A stretch of DNA of 17,197 bases from Burkholderiales bacterium (GCA_014379045.1 JACMMK010000050.1:1-17197); one strand, 5' to 3'. Positions 6,169 through 14,414 are shown, counted from the first letter of the stretch. The notes: generated by a model not told the origin, from the letters alone. Program-made: numbers and translations.

Positions 6169-8802
6169 ATGACGAACTCGATCCCGACCGCTTCATCCGC
6201 TACCCCGCCGAGGGCCGACGCCGCCTTCGATGCCGACGTCGAGCGCGCAGTGACGCCGCACCAACCCGGTACCGTGCGCGCACTGCGTCCGAGAAGTCGC
6301 AGCGACGGGCGCACCGAACCCGGCAGCCGCGGGCGTGCGCTGGAGCCGCTGCTCGCGCAACTCGAGCGCCGCTATGGCGATCGCATCACCGCGCACCGGG
6401 TGGCGCCGGCACGCACGGCGAAGTTCGAGCCGTTCCCCGACGATCTCGATCCCGCGTTGCAACGCGCGCTTGCCACGCGTGGCATCCAGTCGCTTTATTC
6501 GCACCAGCGCCAGGCGTGGGACAGCGTACGCGCCGGCAGGCACACCGTGGTAGTCACCCCGACCGCCTCGGGCAAGACGCTCTGCTACAACCTGCCTGCG
6601 TTGCAGGCGGCGCGCGAATCGGGCGCGAAGTCGCTGTACCTGTTTCCGACCAAGGCACTCGCACAGGACCAGGTCGCCGAGCTGCTCGCGTTGAACGAGG
6701 CCGGTGAACTCGGCGTGCGTGCATTCACCTTCGATGGCGACACGCCGGGCGATGCACGGCGCGCCGTGCGCACGCACGCCGATATCGTCGTATCGAATCC
6801 GGACATGTTGCACCAGGCGATCCTCCCTCACCACACGAAATGGGCGCAACTTTTTGAAAGCCTGCGCTATGTCGTCATCGACGAGATGCACACCTATCGT
6901 GGGGTGTTCGGCTCCCACGTGGCGAACGTGCTGCGGCGCCTGCAGCGCATCTGTCTGTTCTACGGCGCGCGGCCGACGTTCATCCTGTGCTCGGCGACGA
7001 TCGCCAATCCGGTCGAGCTTGCCGAGCGGCTCCTCGGCGCGCCCGTCCACGGCATCACCGACAACGGCGCACCGTCGGGCGACAAGCACGTGCTGCTGTG
7101 GAATCCGCCGGTGATCAATGCCGATCTCGGACTGCGCGCCTCGAGCCGCTCACAGGTGACACGGCTCGCGCGCATCGCCGTGCGCCATGCGTTGTCGACG
7201 ATCGTGTTCGCCAACTCCCGGCTCGCCGTCGAAGTGCTGACCAAATATCTGAAGGATGTGTTCGATCCCGACCCGCGCGCGCCCCCCCGGGTCGCCGCCT
7301 ACCGCGGCGGGTATCTGCCGACGGAACGGCGTGACATCGAACGACGCCTGCGCGCGGGTACGCTCGACTGTGTCGTATCGACGTCGGCACTCGAGTTGGG
7401 TGTGGACATCGGCGCACTCGATGTCTGCCTGCTCAACGGCTACCCCGGAACCATCGCGGGCACCTGGCAGCGCCTGGGCCGGGCGGGACGTCGCCAGCGC
7501 ACGTCGCTCGGCGTGCTGGTGGCGAGCAGCGAGCCGCTCGATCAGTACATCGTGCGTCATCCCGAATTCTTCTTCGGCGCCTCCCCCGAACACGCGCTGA
7601 TCGACCCCGACCAACTGCTGATCCTGATGGAGCATATCCGCTGTGCCGCCTTTGAACTGCCATTCGAGGCCAGCGAGTCGTTCGGCGCGCCGCCGCTTTC
7701 CGACATGCTCGACTATCTCGCGAGCGAGCAGGTCGTACACCGCGAAGGCGATCGCTGGCACTGGATCGCCGACAGCTACCCCGCCAACTCGGTCAGCCTG
7801 CGCGCGATCGCCGAAGGCAATTTCGTCGTCATCGATGCGACCGACGGGGCGCGCAACGTAATCGCCGAAGTCGACTGGTCGAGCGCCCCGCTGACGCTGT
7901 ACGAAGGCGCGATCTACATGGTGCAGAGCCGTCCCTGGCAGGTCGAGCGCCTCGACTGGGAAGGACGCAAGGCATTCGTCACGCGCACCGATGTCGATTA
8001 CTACACCGACGCGATCGACTATACCCGGCTGAAGGTGCTCGACGACTTCGAGCACGAGACGGTTGCGCACGCAATCGTCGTGCGGGGCGAGGTGCATGTC
8101 GTGCGGCGCGTCGCCGGCTACAAGAAGATCCGCTACTACACGCACGAGAACATCGGCTACGGCGAGGTGCGCCTGCCCGACCATGAGATGCATACGAGTG
8201 CCGTCTGGTGGCGGGTCGACCCGCAGGCGCTCGAACGGGCATTCGCGAAGCGCTGGCAGGCACTCGATGGTTTCCTCGGCGCGGCGTATGCGCTGCATCA
8301 TGTCGCGGCCCTGGTGTCGATGTGCGAGGTGCGCGACCTCGGGCGCGCAGTCGGCGATGCCGACGGCCGTTGGCACGCAACGATCGACGCCGACGGTCGA
8401 GGGCGATTGCGCGACGGTGACGATCGCCCGCTCGATCTGGCGACGCTCGATAGCGTTGTCGATGCATCGTTTTCGCCGACCGTGTTCCTGTACGACAACC
8501 ATCCCGGGGGCGTCGGCCTGTCGACGCCGCTGTACGACCTGCGTGACAAGGTACTCGCGCACGCCGCCGCGCTCGTGCACGCCTGTGACTGTGCGCAGGG
8601 CTGCCCGGCCTGCGTCGGACCCATCCTGAACTCCGACGAGAAGTCGGGCCGCGATCCAAAGCGTCATGCGCTCGTCGTGCTCGCCCTGCTCGGCGTCGCC
8701 GCACCGAAAACGCTCGATGCGCAACCGCTCGAAGCACGCAGTCGCTTCGGCGCAGATGACAAGTCGGCGCTGCGGCCGCTGCCGGCCCGCGCCGCGTCGT
8801 GA
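6169..8802 (+). CDS. mrfA: MrfA/YprA-family DEAD/DEAH-box DNA helicase with C-terminal zinc cluster
   Basis: This superfamily 2 helicase has 877 residues. Motifs in order: Q-motif-like SLYSHQRQAW (108-117), Walker A TPTASGKT (130-137), motif II DEMH (238-241), SAT (275-277), the motif V region STSALELGVDIG (404-415) and motif VI QRLGRAGR (434-441). The C-terminal part fits DUF1998 with four clustered cysteines, C806, C808, C812 and C815, in ACDCAQGCPAC. This layout, and an MrfB-type nuclease gene directly downstream, identify the MrfA/Hrq1 group; in Bacillus subtilis MrfA acts with MrfB in mitomycin C repair. It is longer than B. subtilis YprA (about 750), partly through a disordered-looking first 60 residues. 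Start ATG 6169 is the first possible: the frame has a TGA at 6118. No Shine-Dalgarno sequence is visible. Confidence 0.9.
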   Translation: MTNSIPTASSATPPRADAAFDADVERAVTPHQPGTVRALRPRSRSDGRTEPGSRGRALEPLLAQLERRYGDRITAHRVAPARTAKFEPFPDDLDPALQRALATRGIQSLYSHQRQAWDSVRAGRHTVVVTPTASGKTLCYNLPALQAARESGAKSLYLFPTKALAQDQVAELLALNEAGELGVRAFTFDGDTPGDARRAVRTHADIVVSNPDMLHQAILPHHTKWAQLFESLRYVVIDEMHTYRGVFGSHVANVLRRLQRICLFYGARPTFILCSATIANPVELAERLLGAPVHGITDNGAPSGDKHVLLWNPPVINADLGLRASSRSQVTRLARIAVRHALSTIVFANSRLAVEVLTKYLKDVFDPDPRAPPRVAAYRGGYLPTERRDIERRLRAGTLDCVVSTSALELGVDIGALDVCLLNGYPGTIAGTWQRLGRAGRRQRTSLGVLVASSEPLDQYIVRHPEFFFGASPEHALIDPDQLLILMEHIRCAAFELPFEASESFGAPPLSDMLDYLASEQVVHREGDRWHWIADSYPANSVSLRAIAEGNFVVIDATDGARNVIAEVDWSSAPLTLYEGAIYMVQSRPWQVERLDWEGRKAFVTRTDVDYYTDAIDYTRLKVLDDFEHETVAHAIVVRGEVHVVRRVAGYKKIRYYTHENIGYGEVRLPDHEMHTSAVWWRVDPQALERAFAKRWQALDGFLGAAYALHHVAALVSMCEVRDLGRAVGDADGRWHATIDADGRGRLRDGDDRPLDLATLDSVVDASFSPTVFLYDNHPGGVGLSTPLYDLRDKVLAHAAALVHACDCAQGCPACVGPILNSDEKSGRDPKRHALVVLALLGVAAPKTLDAQPLEARSRFGADDKSALRPLPARAAS

Positions 8803-10310
8803 ATCACCCGGCGCCGTTGGCGAACCGACTGGCGCTGCTCGCAAGACAAAGCGGCAGAAGGACGGCGTCGGCCGTGACTGAACCGCCTGCGCTGACGACG
8901 GCACTGACGACGGCACCGACGTCGGCACCGGCGTCAGCACCGGCGTCAGCGTCGGCATCGCCCCTGCGCGCGCAGATCGACACACCCGGCACGTCGACAC
9001 CGTCGGTTTCGGCTGAGCTCGGCGCACCCCCTGAGCCGGCCTCGGCCGGCACGTTTACCTTCGCGCAACGCCTTCAGCGTCTAGCAACCCGTGCGCGCGC
9101 GTTCACGCGTCCAACGGATATGCAACTGGCCGAGCGCCTTGGGGGAACGCTGCGCACGGCGGGGTTGATCGAGATCGAGCATCGGCACCCGCTCGATCGA
9201 TTGCACGGTCGCCAGTCGCTCGCCAGTCTCGCCCGCCCCGACCTGCGCTGGCTGACCACTGCCGAAGCCGATCGGCCGACGAACGATCCGGCAGCCGATC
9301 TCGTGTTCATCGATACCGAGACGACCGGTCTTGCCGGGGGCACCGGCACGCTCGCGTTCCTGATCGGTGTCGCGCAGGTACGCGGCGACGCGCTGGTTTT
9401 CACGCAATGGCTGATCACGCGTTTTTCCGCCGAAGTCGCGCTGCTCGAGACGTTGTCGCAGCGGCTCAGCCCGCAGGTCGAATGGGTAACGTACAACGGC
9501 AAGTCGTTCGATCTGCCGCTGCTCTCGACCCGTCTCAAGCTCGCCCGTCTTGCCGATTCGCTGTCCGGTCGGGTGCATCACGACCTGCTGCATCCGACGC
9601 GCACCGCGTTCGGCCGGCACTGGCCCGACTGCCGCCTGCAGACCGCCGAGCAACGGCTGCTCGGCGTCCACCGTGAACACGATCTCCCCGGCCACCGGAT
9701 TCCGGCGGTGTGGGCCGATTTCGTACAGTTCGGCGACACCAGCGAACTCGCGTCGCTGGTCGAGCACAACCGTGTCGATCTGTTGTCGCTCGCCGCGCTC
9801 GTGCCGGCGCTGTCGACCGTCTATCTGGTACCGCTCGGCATGGCGGACCGAAGCACTGGCATCGCCAGCGCGCCTGGCATCGCCGCTGAAGCGTTATCGA
9901 TGCTGGCGCGAGACAGCGCTTCGATCGCACGCATGCAGGTTCGCCGACGCAGGCCTGAATCCGCACGGGCGCATCTGACGGGTGCGGAAGCTTCGCTCGA
10001 CGCGCGCGCGCTGCTCGAACTCGCCGTGCTGCATCGTGCGCGGCACGACTGGCCCAATGCGACGCGTCTTTGGCGCGAACTCGCCGAACGTGGCGCGCCC
10101 GCGGGGCACGAAGCATTGGCGAAGTATCACGAGCATGTGACGCATGACTTCGACCAGGCGCTGCGGTGGTGCAACGCGCTGAGCGTTGCGGCGCCCGGCC
10201 TGGCGGGCGTTGAGCGAAGGCGTGAACGGCTTCTACAGAAGCTGCGCCGCGCAGACGCCATTGAGCGCGACATATTCGTCGCCGTCGACCGCCCCGGCAC
10301 GCTGAGGTGA
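8799..10310 (+). CDS. mrfB: MrfB/YprB-family DEDD exonuclease with TPR-like C-terminus
   Basis: The 503-residue protein carries an RNase H-like 3'-5' exonuclease fold of the DEDD class. Likely metal ligands are Asp172 and Glu174 in LVFIDTETTGLAGGTGTLAF, Asp238 in NGKSFDLP, Asp262 or a nearby Asp, and Asp327 with His323 in VEHNRVDLLS. Residues of about 401-465 look like TPR helices, as reported for B. subtilis MrfB. MrfB is the nuclease partner of MrfA in mitomycin lesion repair. The start is GTG 8799, whose GTGA overlaps the mrfA stop, implying coupling. Residues 26-55 are an Ala/Thr/Ser/Pro linker encoded by a 12-base tandem repeat, which helps make this protein longer than the Bacillus one (about 410). 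Later in-frame starts such as GTG 8874 are possible. Confidence 0.87.
   Translation: MNHPAPLANRLALLARQSGRRTASAVTEPPALTTALTTAPTSAPASAPASASASPLRAQIDTPGTSTPSVSAELGAPPEPASAGTFTFAQRLQRLATRARAFTRPTDMQLAERLGGTLRTAGLIEIEHRHPLDRLHGRQSLASLARPDLRWLTTAEADRPTNDPAADLVFIDTETTGLAGGTGTLAFLIGVAQVRGDALVFTQWLITRFSAEVALLETLSQRLSPQVEWVTYNGKSFDLPLLSTRLKLARLADSLSGRVHHDLLHPTRTAFGRHWPDCRLQTAEQRLLGVHREHDLPGHRIPAVWADFVQFGDTSELASLVEHNRVDLLSLAALVPALSTVYLVPLGMADRSTGIASAPGIAAEALSMLARDSASIARMQVRRRRPESARAHLTGAEASLDARALLELAVLHRARHDWPNATRLWRELAERGAPAGHEALAKYHEHVTHDFDQALRWCNALSVAAPGLAGVERRRERLLQKLRRADAIERDIFVAVDRPGTLR
8892..8951 (+). repeat. 12-base tandem repeat inside mrfB (five units)
   Basis: Five consecutive 12-base units start at 8892, 8904, 8916, 8928 and 8940. 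The first two are identical (CTGACGACGGCA) and the rest diverge stepwise (CCGACGTCGGCA, CCGGCGTCAGCA, CCGGCGTCAGCG). They encode a TTAL/TTAP/TSAP/ASAP/ASAS linker. The unit length is a multiple of three, so copy-number changes keep the frame. Confidence 0.85.
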
Positions 10311-10337
10311 AAAAAAGACCGGACGGAAAGTCCGGTC
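10311..10337 (-). terminator. Intrinsic terminator oriented for minus-strand transcription
   Basis: GACCGGAC (10317-10324) and GTCCGGTC (10330-10337) form a perfect 8-bp stem with a 5-base loop. Bases 10311-10316 are six A, so on the minus strand the hairpin is followed by UUUUUU, the canonical layout. On the plus strand the hairpin lacks a U-tract and would be a weak terminator for mrfB, whose TGA ends at 10310. No minus-strand protein gene lies to its right, so its natural client is unclear. Confidence 0.65.
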
Positions 10338-10369
10338 GAACGCCTCGTCGGAGGATGTTCACTTCACGC

Positions 10370-10390
10370 CCGCCGGGGAGGGCCCGGCGG
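10370..10390. other. GC-rich perfect hairpin in the mrfB-Bug gap
   Basis: CCGCCGGG (10370-10377) pairs with CCCGGCGG (10383-10390) around a 5-base loop. There is no U-tract on either side, so it is not a classical terminator. It may be a structural element of the proposed minus-strand RNA or a factor-assisted stop for mrfB read-through. Confidence 0.5.
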
Positions 10391-10411
10391 ACGGATCATA
10401 TTAAAGCACAT

Positions 10412-10454
10412 TGTCGTGATATATTGACATCGCTTTTGTCATTTTTTGGTGACA
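10412..10454. promoter_or_regulatory. Two tandem 18-bp inverted repeats, TGTC(G/A)-N8-TGACA: candidate double operator
   Basis: Site A is TGTCG-N8-TGACA at 10412-10429; site B is TGTCA-N8-TGACA at 10437-10454. Their centres are 25 bases apart. A TTGACA hexamer at 10424-10429 lies in site A and could be a -35 element, although the matching -10 (near 10447, TGGTGA) is poor. The sites stand 74-116 bases upstream of the first Bug gene in the only A/T-rich stretch of this region. This is a typical setting for a GntR-, MarR- or TetR-type regulator of the catabolic operon. No regulator gene is visible next to it. Confidence 0.5.
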
Positions 10455-10527
10455 GTCGCTTTACGGCCCGCAGCATTGCGTACGAGACCGGATCGATCCG
10501 GCCTATCGCCTCAGGAGGAGTCCACCG

Positions 10528-11514
10528 ATGGACGCAACCCGACGTCGCCTGCTCGTCACCACCGCCAGCTCTGCGCTGGCGTCCCTGTCTCCGGCCCGCG
10601 CCCAGTCGTTTCCGGTAAAGCCGATCCGCATCATCGTGCCGTTCCCGGCAGGCGGCACGACCGACGTGATCGCGCGCTTCATCGCGCAGCGGATGAGCGA
10701 ATCGATGGGGCAGCCGGTCCTCGTCGAGAATCGCGGCGGCGCCGGCGGCACGATCGGCGCAGAGATCGTCGCCCGCGCGAGCCCCGACGGCTACACGATG
10801 ATGATGCACAACCTCACCTTCCCGCTCGCCTCTACGGTCCAGGCCTTGCAGGGCAAGCCGCTCTACAGCATCGACAACGACTTCGCCGGCGTATCGCTGT
10901 CGGCAAACGTCCCGTTCATGCTGCTCGCGCATCCGAACGTCCCCGCGAAGGATCTGGCCCAGTTCTCCAAACTCCTCCAGAGCAACCGCAAGATCTCCTA
11001 CAACTACGGCTCGACCGGCCCGGGTTCGGTAATGAATGTGCTCGGCGAGATGCTCAAACGCCTGGCGAACATCGAGATGACGCATATCCCGTTCAAGGGA
11101 GCGAACCCGCTGCGTCTCGAACTGCTCGCAGGCCGGCTCGACTTCGGCGGCGATCAGCTCTCCACCTGTCTCGAGAACATCCGCAAGGGCGAACTGCGCG
11201 GCCTCGCGACCACGGCGCCGAAACGCCTCGCCGTACTTCCCGACGTGCCGACGGTGCGCGAACTCGGCTTCCCGCAGATGGAGATCGAAGGCTGGAACGG
11301 CTTGTTCGCGCCGGCGAAGACGCCGAAAGACGTGCTCGAACGCCTGTCGCGTGAAGCCGCGGCGGCTGCGCGCCACCCCGACGTGGTCAAGCGCCTGATC
11401 GATCTCGCGGCGGAGCCGGTCGGCTCCACCGGCGCAGAGATGGACGCGCTGCTGCGCAAGCAGATCCAGCAGTTCACGCCGATCATCCGGCAATTAAAAC
11501 TGGTCGTCGAGTAA
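10528..11514 (+). CDS. Tripartite tricarboxylate transporter substrate-binding protein (Bug/TctC family)
   Basis: This periplasmic solute-binding protein has 328 residues. The signal begins MDATRRRLLVTTASSALASL and ends near PARAQS; the RRR next to hydrophobic residues hints at, but does not prove, Tat export. Family blocks are IIVPFPAGGTTD (35-46), VENRGGAGGTIGAE (66-79), SPDGYT and LPDVPTVRELGF. Bug proteins bind carboxylates such as citrate analogues, dicarboxylates, amino acids or aromatic acids in a closed cleft. A strong AGGAGG (10513-10518), 9 bases from the ATG, supports the start. No TctA/TctB membrane genes are in the window, so it is an orphan, as are most Bug proteins in Bordetella and its relatives. 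It heads the right-hand cluster, below the tandem operators. Confidence 0.9.
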   Translation: MDATRRRLLVTTASSALASLSPARAQSFPVKPIRIIVPFPAGGTTDVIARFIAQRMSESMGQPVLVENRGGAGGTIGAEIVARASPDGYTMMMHNLTFPLASTVQALQGKPLYSIDNDFAGVSLSANVPFMLLAHPNVPAKDLAQFSKLLQSNRKISYNYGSTGPGSVMNVLGEMLKRLANIEMTHIPFKGANPLRLELLAGRLDFGGDQLSTCLENIRKGELRGLATTAPKRLAVLPDVPTVRELGFPQMEIEGWNGLFAPAKTPKDVLERLSREAAAAARHPDVVKRLIDLAAEPVGSTGAEMDALLRKQIQQFTPIIRQLKLVVE

Positions 11515-11544
11515 CCGCACTGCGTCGGTGGCGGCAGACGCCTT

Positions 11545-11553
11545 TGGTACACT
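11545..11553 (+). promoter_or_regulatory. Possible internal extended -10 promoter before the first MmgE/PrpD gene
   Basis: TGGTACACT fits an extended -10 (TGn plus TACACT, 4 of 6 to TATAAT), 38 bases before ATG 11591. A 5-bp inverted repeat GCGTC/GACGC (11523-11527 and 11537-11541) lies just upstream and could weakly attenuate read-through from the Bug gene. No good -35 element is present. The 76-base gap is the longest within this cluster. Confidence 0.25.
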
Positions 11554-11590
11554 CCGCGGCGTTCAACGTCACGATCGAGGAGACCGCTGC

Positions 11591-13012
11591 ATGCCCGCCG
11601 ATTCAACTGCCGGAACGTCGTCTGCGGCATCCCTGACCGGTTATGTCGCCGACTTCATCCTGGCGACGGACTACGACGATATCCCGGCCGCGGTGATCGA
11701 AGTCGGCAAGAAGTCGATCCTCGACGGACTCGGCCTGGCACTGTCCGGGTCAGTCGCGCATTCCGGCAAGATCGTGCACGAGTACCTCGCCGCGCAGGGG
11801 TTCAGCGCCGGGCCCTGCTCGGCGATCGGCATGTCGCTCAGGTTGCCACCGCGCTTCGCCGCCTTCGCGAACGGCGTCGGCATTCACGCCGACGACTACG
11901 ACGACACGCAACTCGCCGTCGCGAAAGACCGCGTTTACGGATTGCTCACGCATCCGACCGCGCCGTGCCTGCCCGCGGCGCTCGCGATCGGCGAGCGCGA
12001 CGGGCGCTCGGGACGTGACCTGATGCTCGCCTACCATCTGGGCGTCGAGGTCGAGTGCAAGATCGCCGAGGCGATCGATCCGCGTCACTATCAGCACGGC
12101 TTCCACGCAACCGCCACCTGCGGCACGTTCGCCGCGGCGGCCGCGGCATCGAAGCTGGTCGGCCTGCCCAAGGAGGCGCTGCTGCGCGCGCTGTCGATCG
12201 CCGGCAGCCAGTCGGCGGGACTGCGCGAGAATTTCGGCACGATGACCAAGCCGTTCCACGCGGGGCGGGCCGCCGAGTCCGGCGTATTCGCAGCCGACCT
12301 GGCGCAGCTCGGGTGGACCGCCGCGCCCAACATTCTGGAAGCCGGCCGTGGCTTCTTCAAGGCCGCGGGCGGCGGCTGGGACGACACATCGATCAACGGC
12401 GTGCTCGGGCATCCGTGGACCTTCGCGAGTCCGGGCGTGTCGATCAAGCCGCATCCGTCGGGTTCGCTGACTCACCCCGGGATGACGAAGATGCTGGAGC
12501 TGATCCGCCAGCACGCCATCCGGGCCGACCAGGTCGAGCGGGTCAAGGTGGGCACCAACCAGAACATGCCCAACGCGCTGATCCATCACCGGCCGCAGAA
12601 CGAGCTTCAGGCGAAGTTCAGCATGGAGTTCTGCATGGCGATCCTGCTGCTCGACGGCCGCGCCAACCTGCCGGAGTTCACCGACGAGGTCGTGCTGCGC
12701 CCCGACGTGCGTGCGATGATCGAACGCATCGAGTTCGGGGTTCATCCCCGCGCCGAGGCGGCCGGCTACGACAGGATGACGACGATCATCGAGATCGAGA
12801 TGAAGGACGGCAGCCGGATCGAAGGTTCTTCGGACTTCGGCAAGGGCAGTCCGATCAACCCGATGAGCTTCGACGAAGTCGCCGAGAAGTTCCACGGGTG
12901 CTGCGCGTTCGCGAAATGGCCGCGTACCAACGCCGAGCGCATTGTCGAAATCTTGCGCAATCTCGAACAGCTGCCCGACGTGCGCGAGTTGACCGCCCTC
13001 CTCGTAAAGTAG
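11591..13012 (+). CDS. MmgE/PrpD family protein, copy 1
   Basis: The protein is 473 residues long, the usual length for the family that includes 2-methylcitrate dehydratase PrpD and cis-aconitate decarboxylase. The active-site lid motif is ANGVGIHADDYDDTQ (93-107); His121 in LLTHPTAP, His172 in GFHATATCG, and Lys220 in NFGTMTKPFHAG match the conserved acid/base positions of characterised relatives. The C-terminal lid has IKPHPSGSLTHPGM (285-298). The start is ATG 11591, after GAGGAG (11577-11582) at 8 bases; the frame is open from 11528, but that extension precedes the ribosome site. Family members dehydrate, isomerise or decarboxylate polycarboxylic acids. The neighbouring Bug proteins fit a carboxylate substrate, which cannot be named here. 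Confidence 0.88.
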   Translation: MPADSTAGTSSAASLTGYVADFILATDYDDIPAAVIEVGKKSILDGLGLALSGSVAHSGKIVHEYLAAQGFSAGPCSAIGMSLRLPPRFAAFANGVGIHADDYDDTQLAVAKDRVYGLLTHPTAPCLPAALAIGERDGRSGRDLMLAYHLGVEVECKIAEAIDPRHYQHGFHATATCGTFAAAAAASKLVGLPKEALLRALSIAGSQSAGLRENFGTMTKPFHAGRAAESGVFAADLAQLGWTAAPNILEAGRGFFKAAGGGWDDTSINGVLGHPWTFASPGVSIKPHPSGSLTHPGMTKMLELIRQHAIRADQVERVKVGTNQNMPNALIHHRPQNELQAKFSMEFCMAILLLDGRANLPEFTDEVVLRPDVRAMIERIEFGVHPRAEAAGYDRMTTIIEIEMKDGSRIEGSSDFGKGSPINPMSFDEVAEKFHGCCAFAKWPRTNAERIVEILRNLEQLPDVRELTALLVK

Positions 13013-13025
13013 CGCGGAGACTCCC

Positions 13026-14414
13026 ATGGTGCGCTGGAACAACCCGCACGCGATCTCGTTCACCGCGGCGCGCGCGAATTTCATCACGGGCAGCGACACG
13101 CCGCGCGACCTGCTCGAACGCTGCATCGCTACGATCGAGGCACGCGAGCCGGTGTTGAAGGCGTGGGTCACGCTCGACTTCGAGGGCGCGCGCGCGGCCG
13201 CGGACGCCTCGTCGGCACGCTATCGCGCGCGCCAGCCGCTGTCGCCGGTCGATGGCTGTCCGCTCGCGGTCAAGGACATCATCGCGACCCGAGATCTGCC
13301 GACGCAGATGAACAGTCCCGCGTTCGATGGCTGGCACAGCCACTACGATGCGGCGCCGGTGCATGCGATGCGCAAGGGCGGTGCGGTGATCGTCGGCAAG
13401 ACCGTGACCACCGAGTTCGCCGTCGGCTACGCAGGCGCCACCACCAACGCCTTCGACCCACTGCGAACCCCGGGCGGATCATCCAGCGGGTCGGCGGCAG
13501 CGGTGGGGGCCGGCATGGTGCCGGTCGCCTTCGGCACGCAGACCCAGGGCTCGACGATCCGTCCCGCGTCGTACAACGGTGCGGTCGGGTTCAAGCCGAC
13601 GCACGGTACGCTGCCGCTGGGTGGCGTGCATCCGCTGTCGCGCACGCTCGATCATCTCGGCATCATCGGCGCGACGCTGGACGACGTCTGGTGCACGGCG
13701 TCGCAGACGTCGGTCGCGCTGGGCAGTCCGGGGCAACGGCCGTTGACCGGCGCCGGCCCCGTCGCGCCGGCAGCGGTCAAACCGCGTCGTCTGATCCACC
13801 TGCACACGAAAGGCTGGACCGAGATCGACTCGGCCACTGAAGCGGCCTTCGGCGCTTTCACCGCCGCGCTTGTCGATCGCGGTGTGAGGGTGATCAGCCG
13901 TGACAACGACCGGCGCGTCGCGCAGCTCGAAGCGAAGCTCGACGCGTGGGTCGACAGCGGGCTGGACATCCTCGCCTACGAGATGCGCTGGCCTTTCGAA
14001 GAATACGTGCAACGCCACGGCACGCTGATCGGCGAGCGCATCCGCACGATGATCGACAAGGCGCAGTCGATCACGCCCGAGCGCTACGAAGCCTTGCTGG
14101 TGGCGCGCACCCGCATGCAAGCCGAAGTGCGTTCGGTCGCCGGCGGTACCGACGGCTTCATCACGCTGCCGTGTTCGAGTATCGCGCCGCAGGGCTTCAC
14201 CTTCACCGGCAGCCGCACCTTCCTTGCGTATTGGTCCGGGCTCGGATTCCCGACCTTCAGTCTGCCGCTGCTGAGCGTCGACGAAATGCCGTTGGGGGTG
14301 CAGTGGATGGGGCTCGATCATGAAGACGGCAGACTCGCTGCGACCGCGAACTGGGGCATGCGCGAATTGAACCAGAGAACCGAAGTTCACAGCGAAGGAC
14401 TCAGCCCGCGATGA
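13026..14414 (+). CDS. Amidase signature family hydrolase
   Basis: The cytoplasmic Ser-cisSer-Lys amidase has 462 residues. Lys83 lies in CPLAVKDIIATRD; the Gly/Ser loop PGGSSSGSAAAV spans 149-160 with the cis-Ser probably Ser152; the nucleophile is Ser176 in GTQTQGSTIRPASYNG. Members hydrolyse carboxamides to acid and ammonia; the subtype (amide, carbamate, biuret or malonamate-like) cannot be told. It is not GatA, since no gatB or gatC is adjacent and it lies in a catabolic cluster. A GGAGA (13016-13020) precedes ATG 13026, and the gap from the MmgE/PrpD gene is only 13 bases. Its stop overlaps the next start as ATGA, so the two are probably co-translated. Confidence 0.88.
   Translation: MVRWNNPHAISFTAARANFITGSDTPRDLLERCIATIEAREPVLKAWVTLDFEGARAAADASSARYRARQPLSPVDGCPLAVKDIIATRDLPTQMNSPAFDGWHSHYDAAPVHAMRKGGAVIVGKTVTTEFAVGYAGATTNAFDPLRTPGGSSSGSAAAVGAGMVPVAFGTQTQGSTIRPASYNGAVGFKPTHGTLPLGGVHPLSRTLDHLGIIGATLDDVWCTASQTSVALGSPGQRPLTGAGPVAPAAVKPRRLIHLHTKGWTEIDSATEAAFGAFTAALVDRGVRVISRDNDRRVAQLEAKLDAWVDSGLDILAYEMRWPFEEYVQRHGTLIGERIRTMIDKAQSITPERYEALLVARTRMQAEVRSVAGGTDGFITLPCSSIAPQGFTFTGSRTFLAYWSGLGFPTFSLPLLSVDEMPLGVQWMGLDHEDGRLAATANWGMRELNQRTEVHSEGLSPR

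Larger units (their letters stand above)
10311..10394 (-). ncRNA. Possible short non-coding RNA (about 80 nt) ending at the reverse terminator
   Basis: On the minus strand an extended -10-like TGCTTTAAT (10409-10401) overlaps TATGAT (10400-10395). A transcript starting near 10394 would hold a hairpin (10390-10370, perfect 8-bp stem CCGCCGGG/CCCGGCGG with 5-base loop), a 32-base spacer with a small CCTC-GAGG stem, and the terminator hairpin with its U-tract. No -35 element is convincing. A minus-strand GTG at 10362 reads into mrfB antisense and is probably not a gene. I do not recognise the RNA family. Confidence 0.3.

Noticed and set aside
7150..9027. 625-codon open frame antisense to mrfA and mrfB
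   Set aside because: It lies opposite the helicase, which has complete motifs. The antisense product has no recognisable domain and biased composition.
10317..10340. GGAAAGTCCGG resembles the conserved GAGGAAAGTCCGGGC segment of RNase P RNA
   Set aside because: The surrounding 200 bases lack the rest of the RNase P RNA core, and the match is explained by the hairpin. There is no room for a full rnpB.
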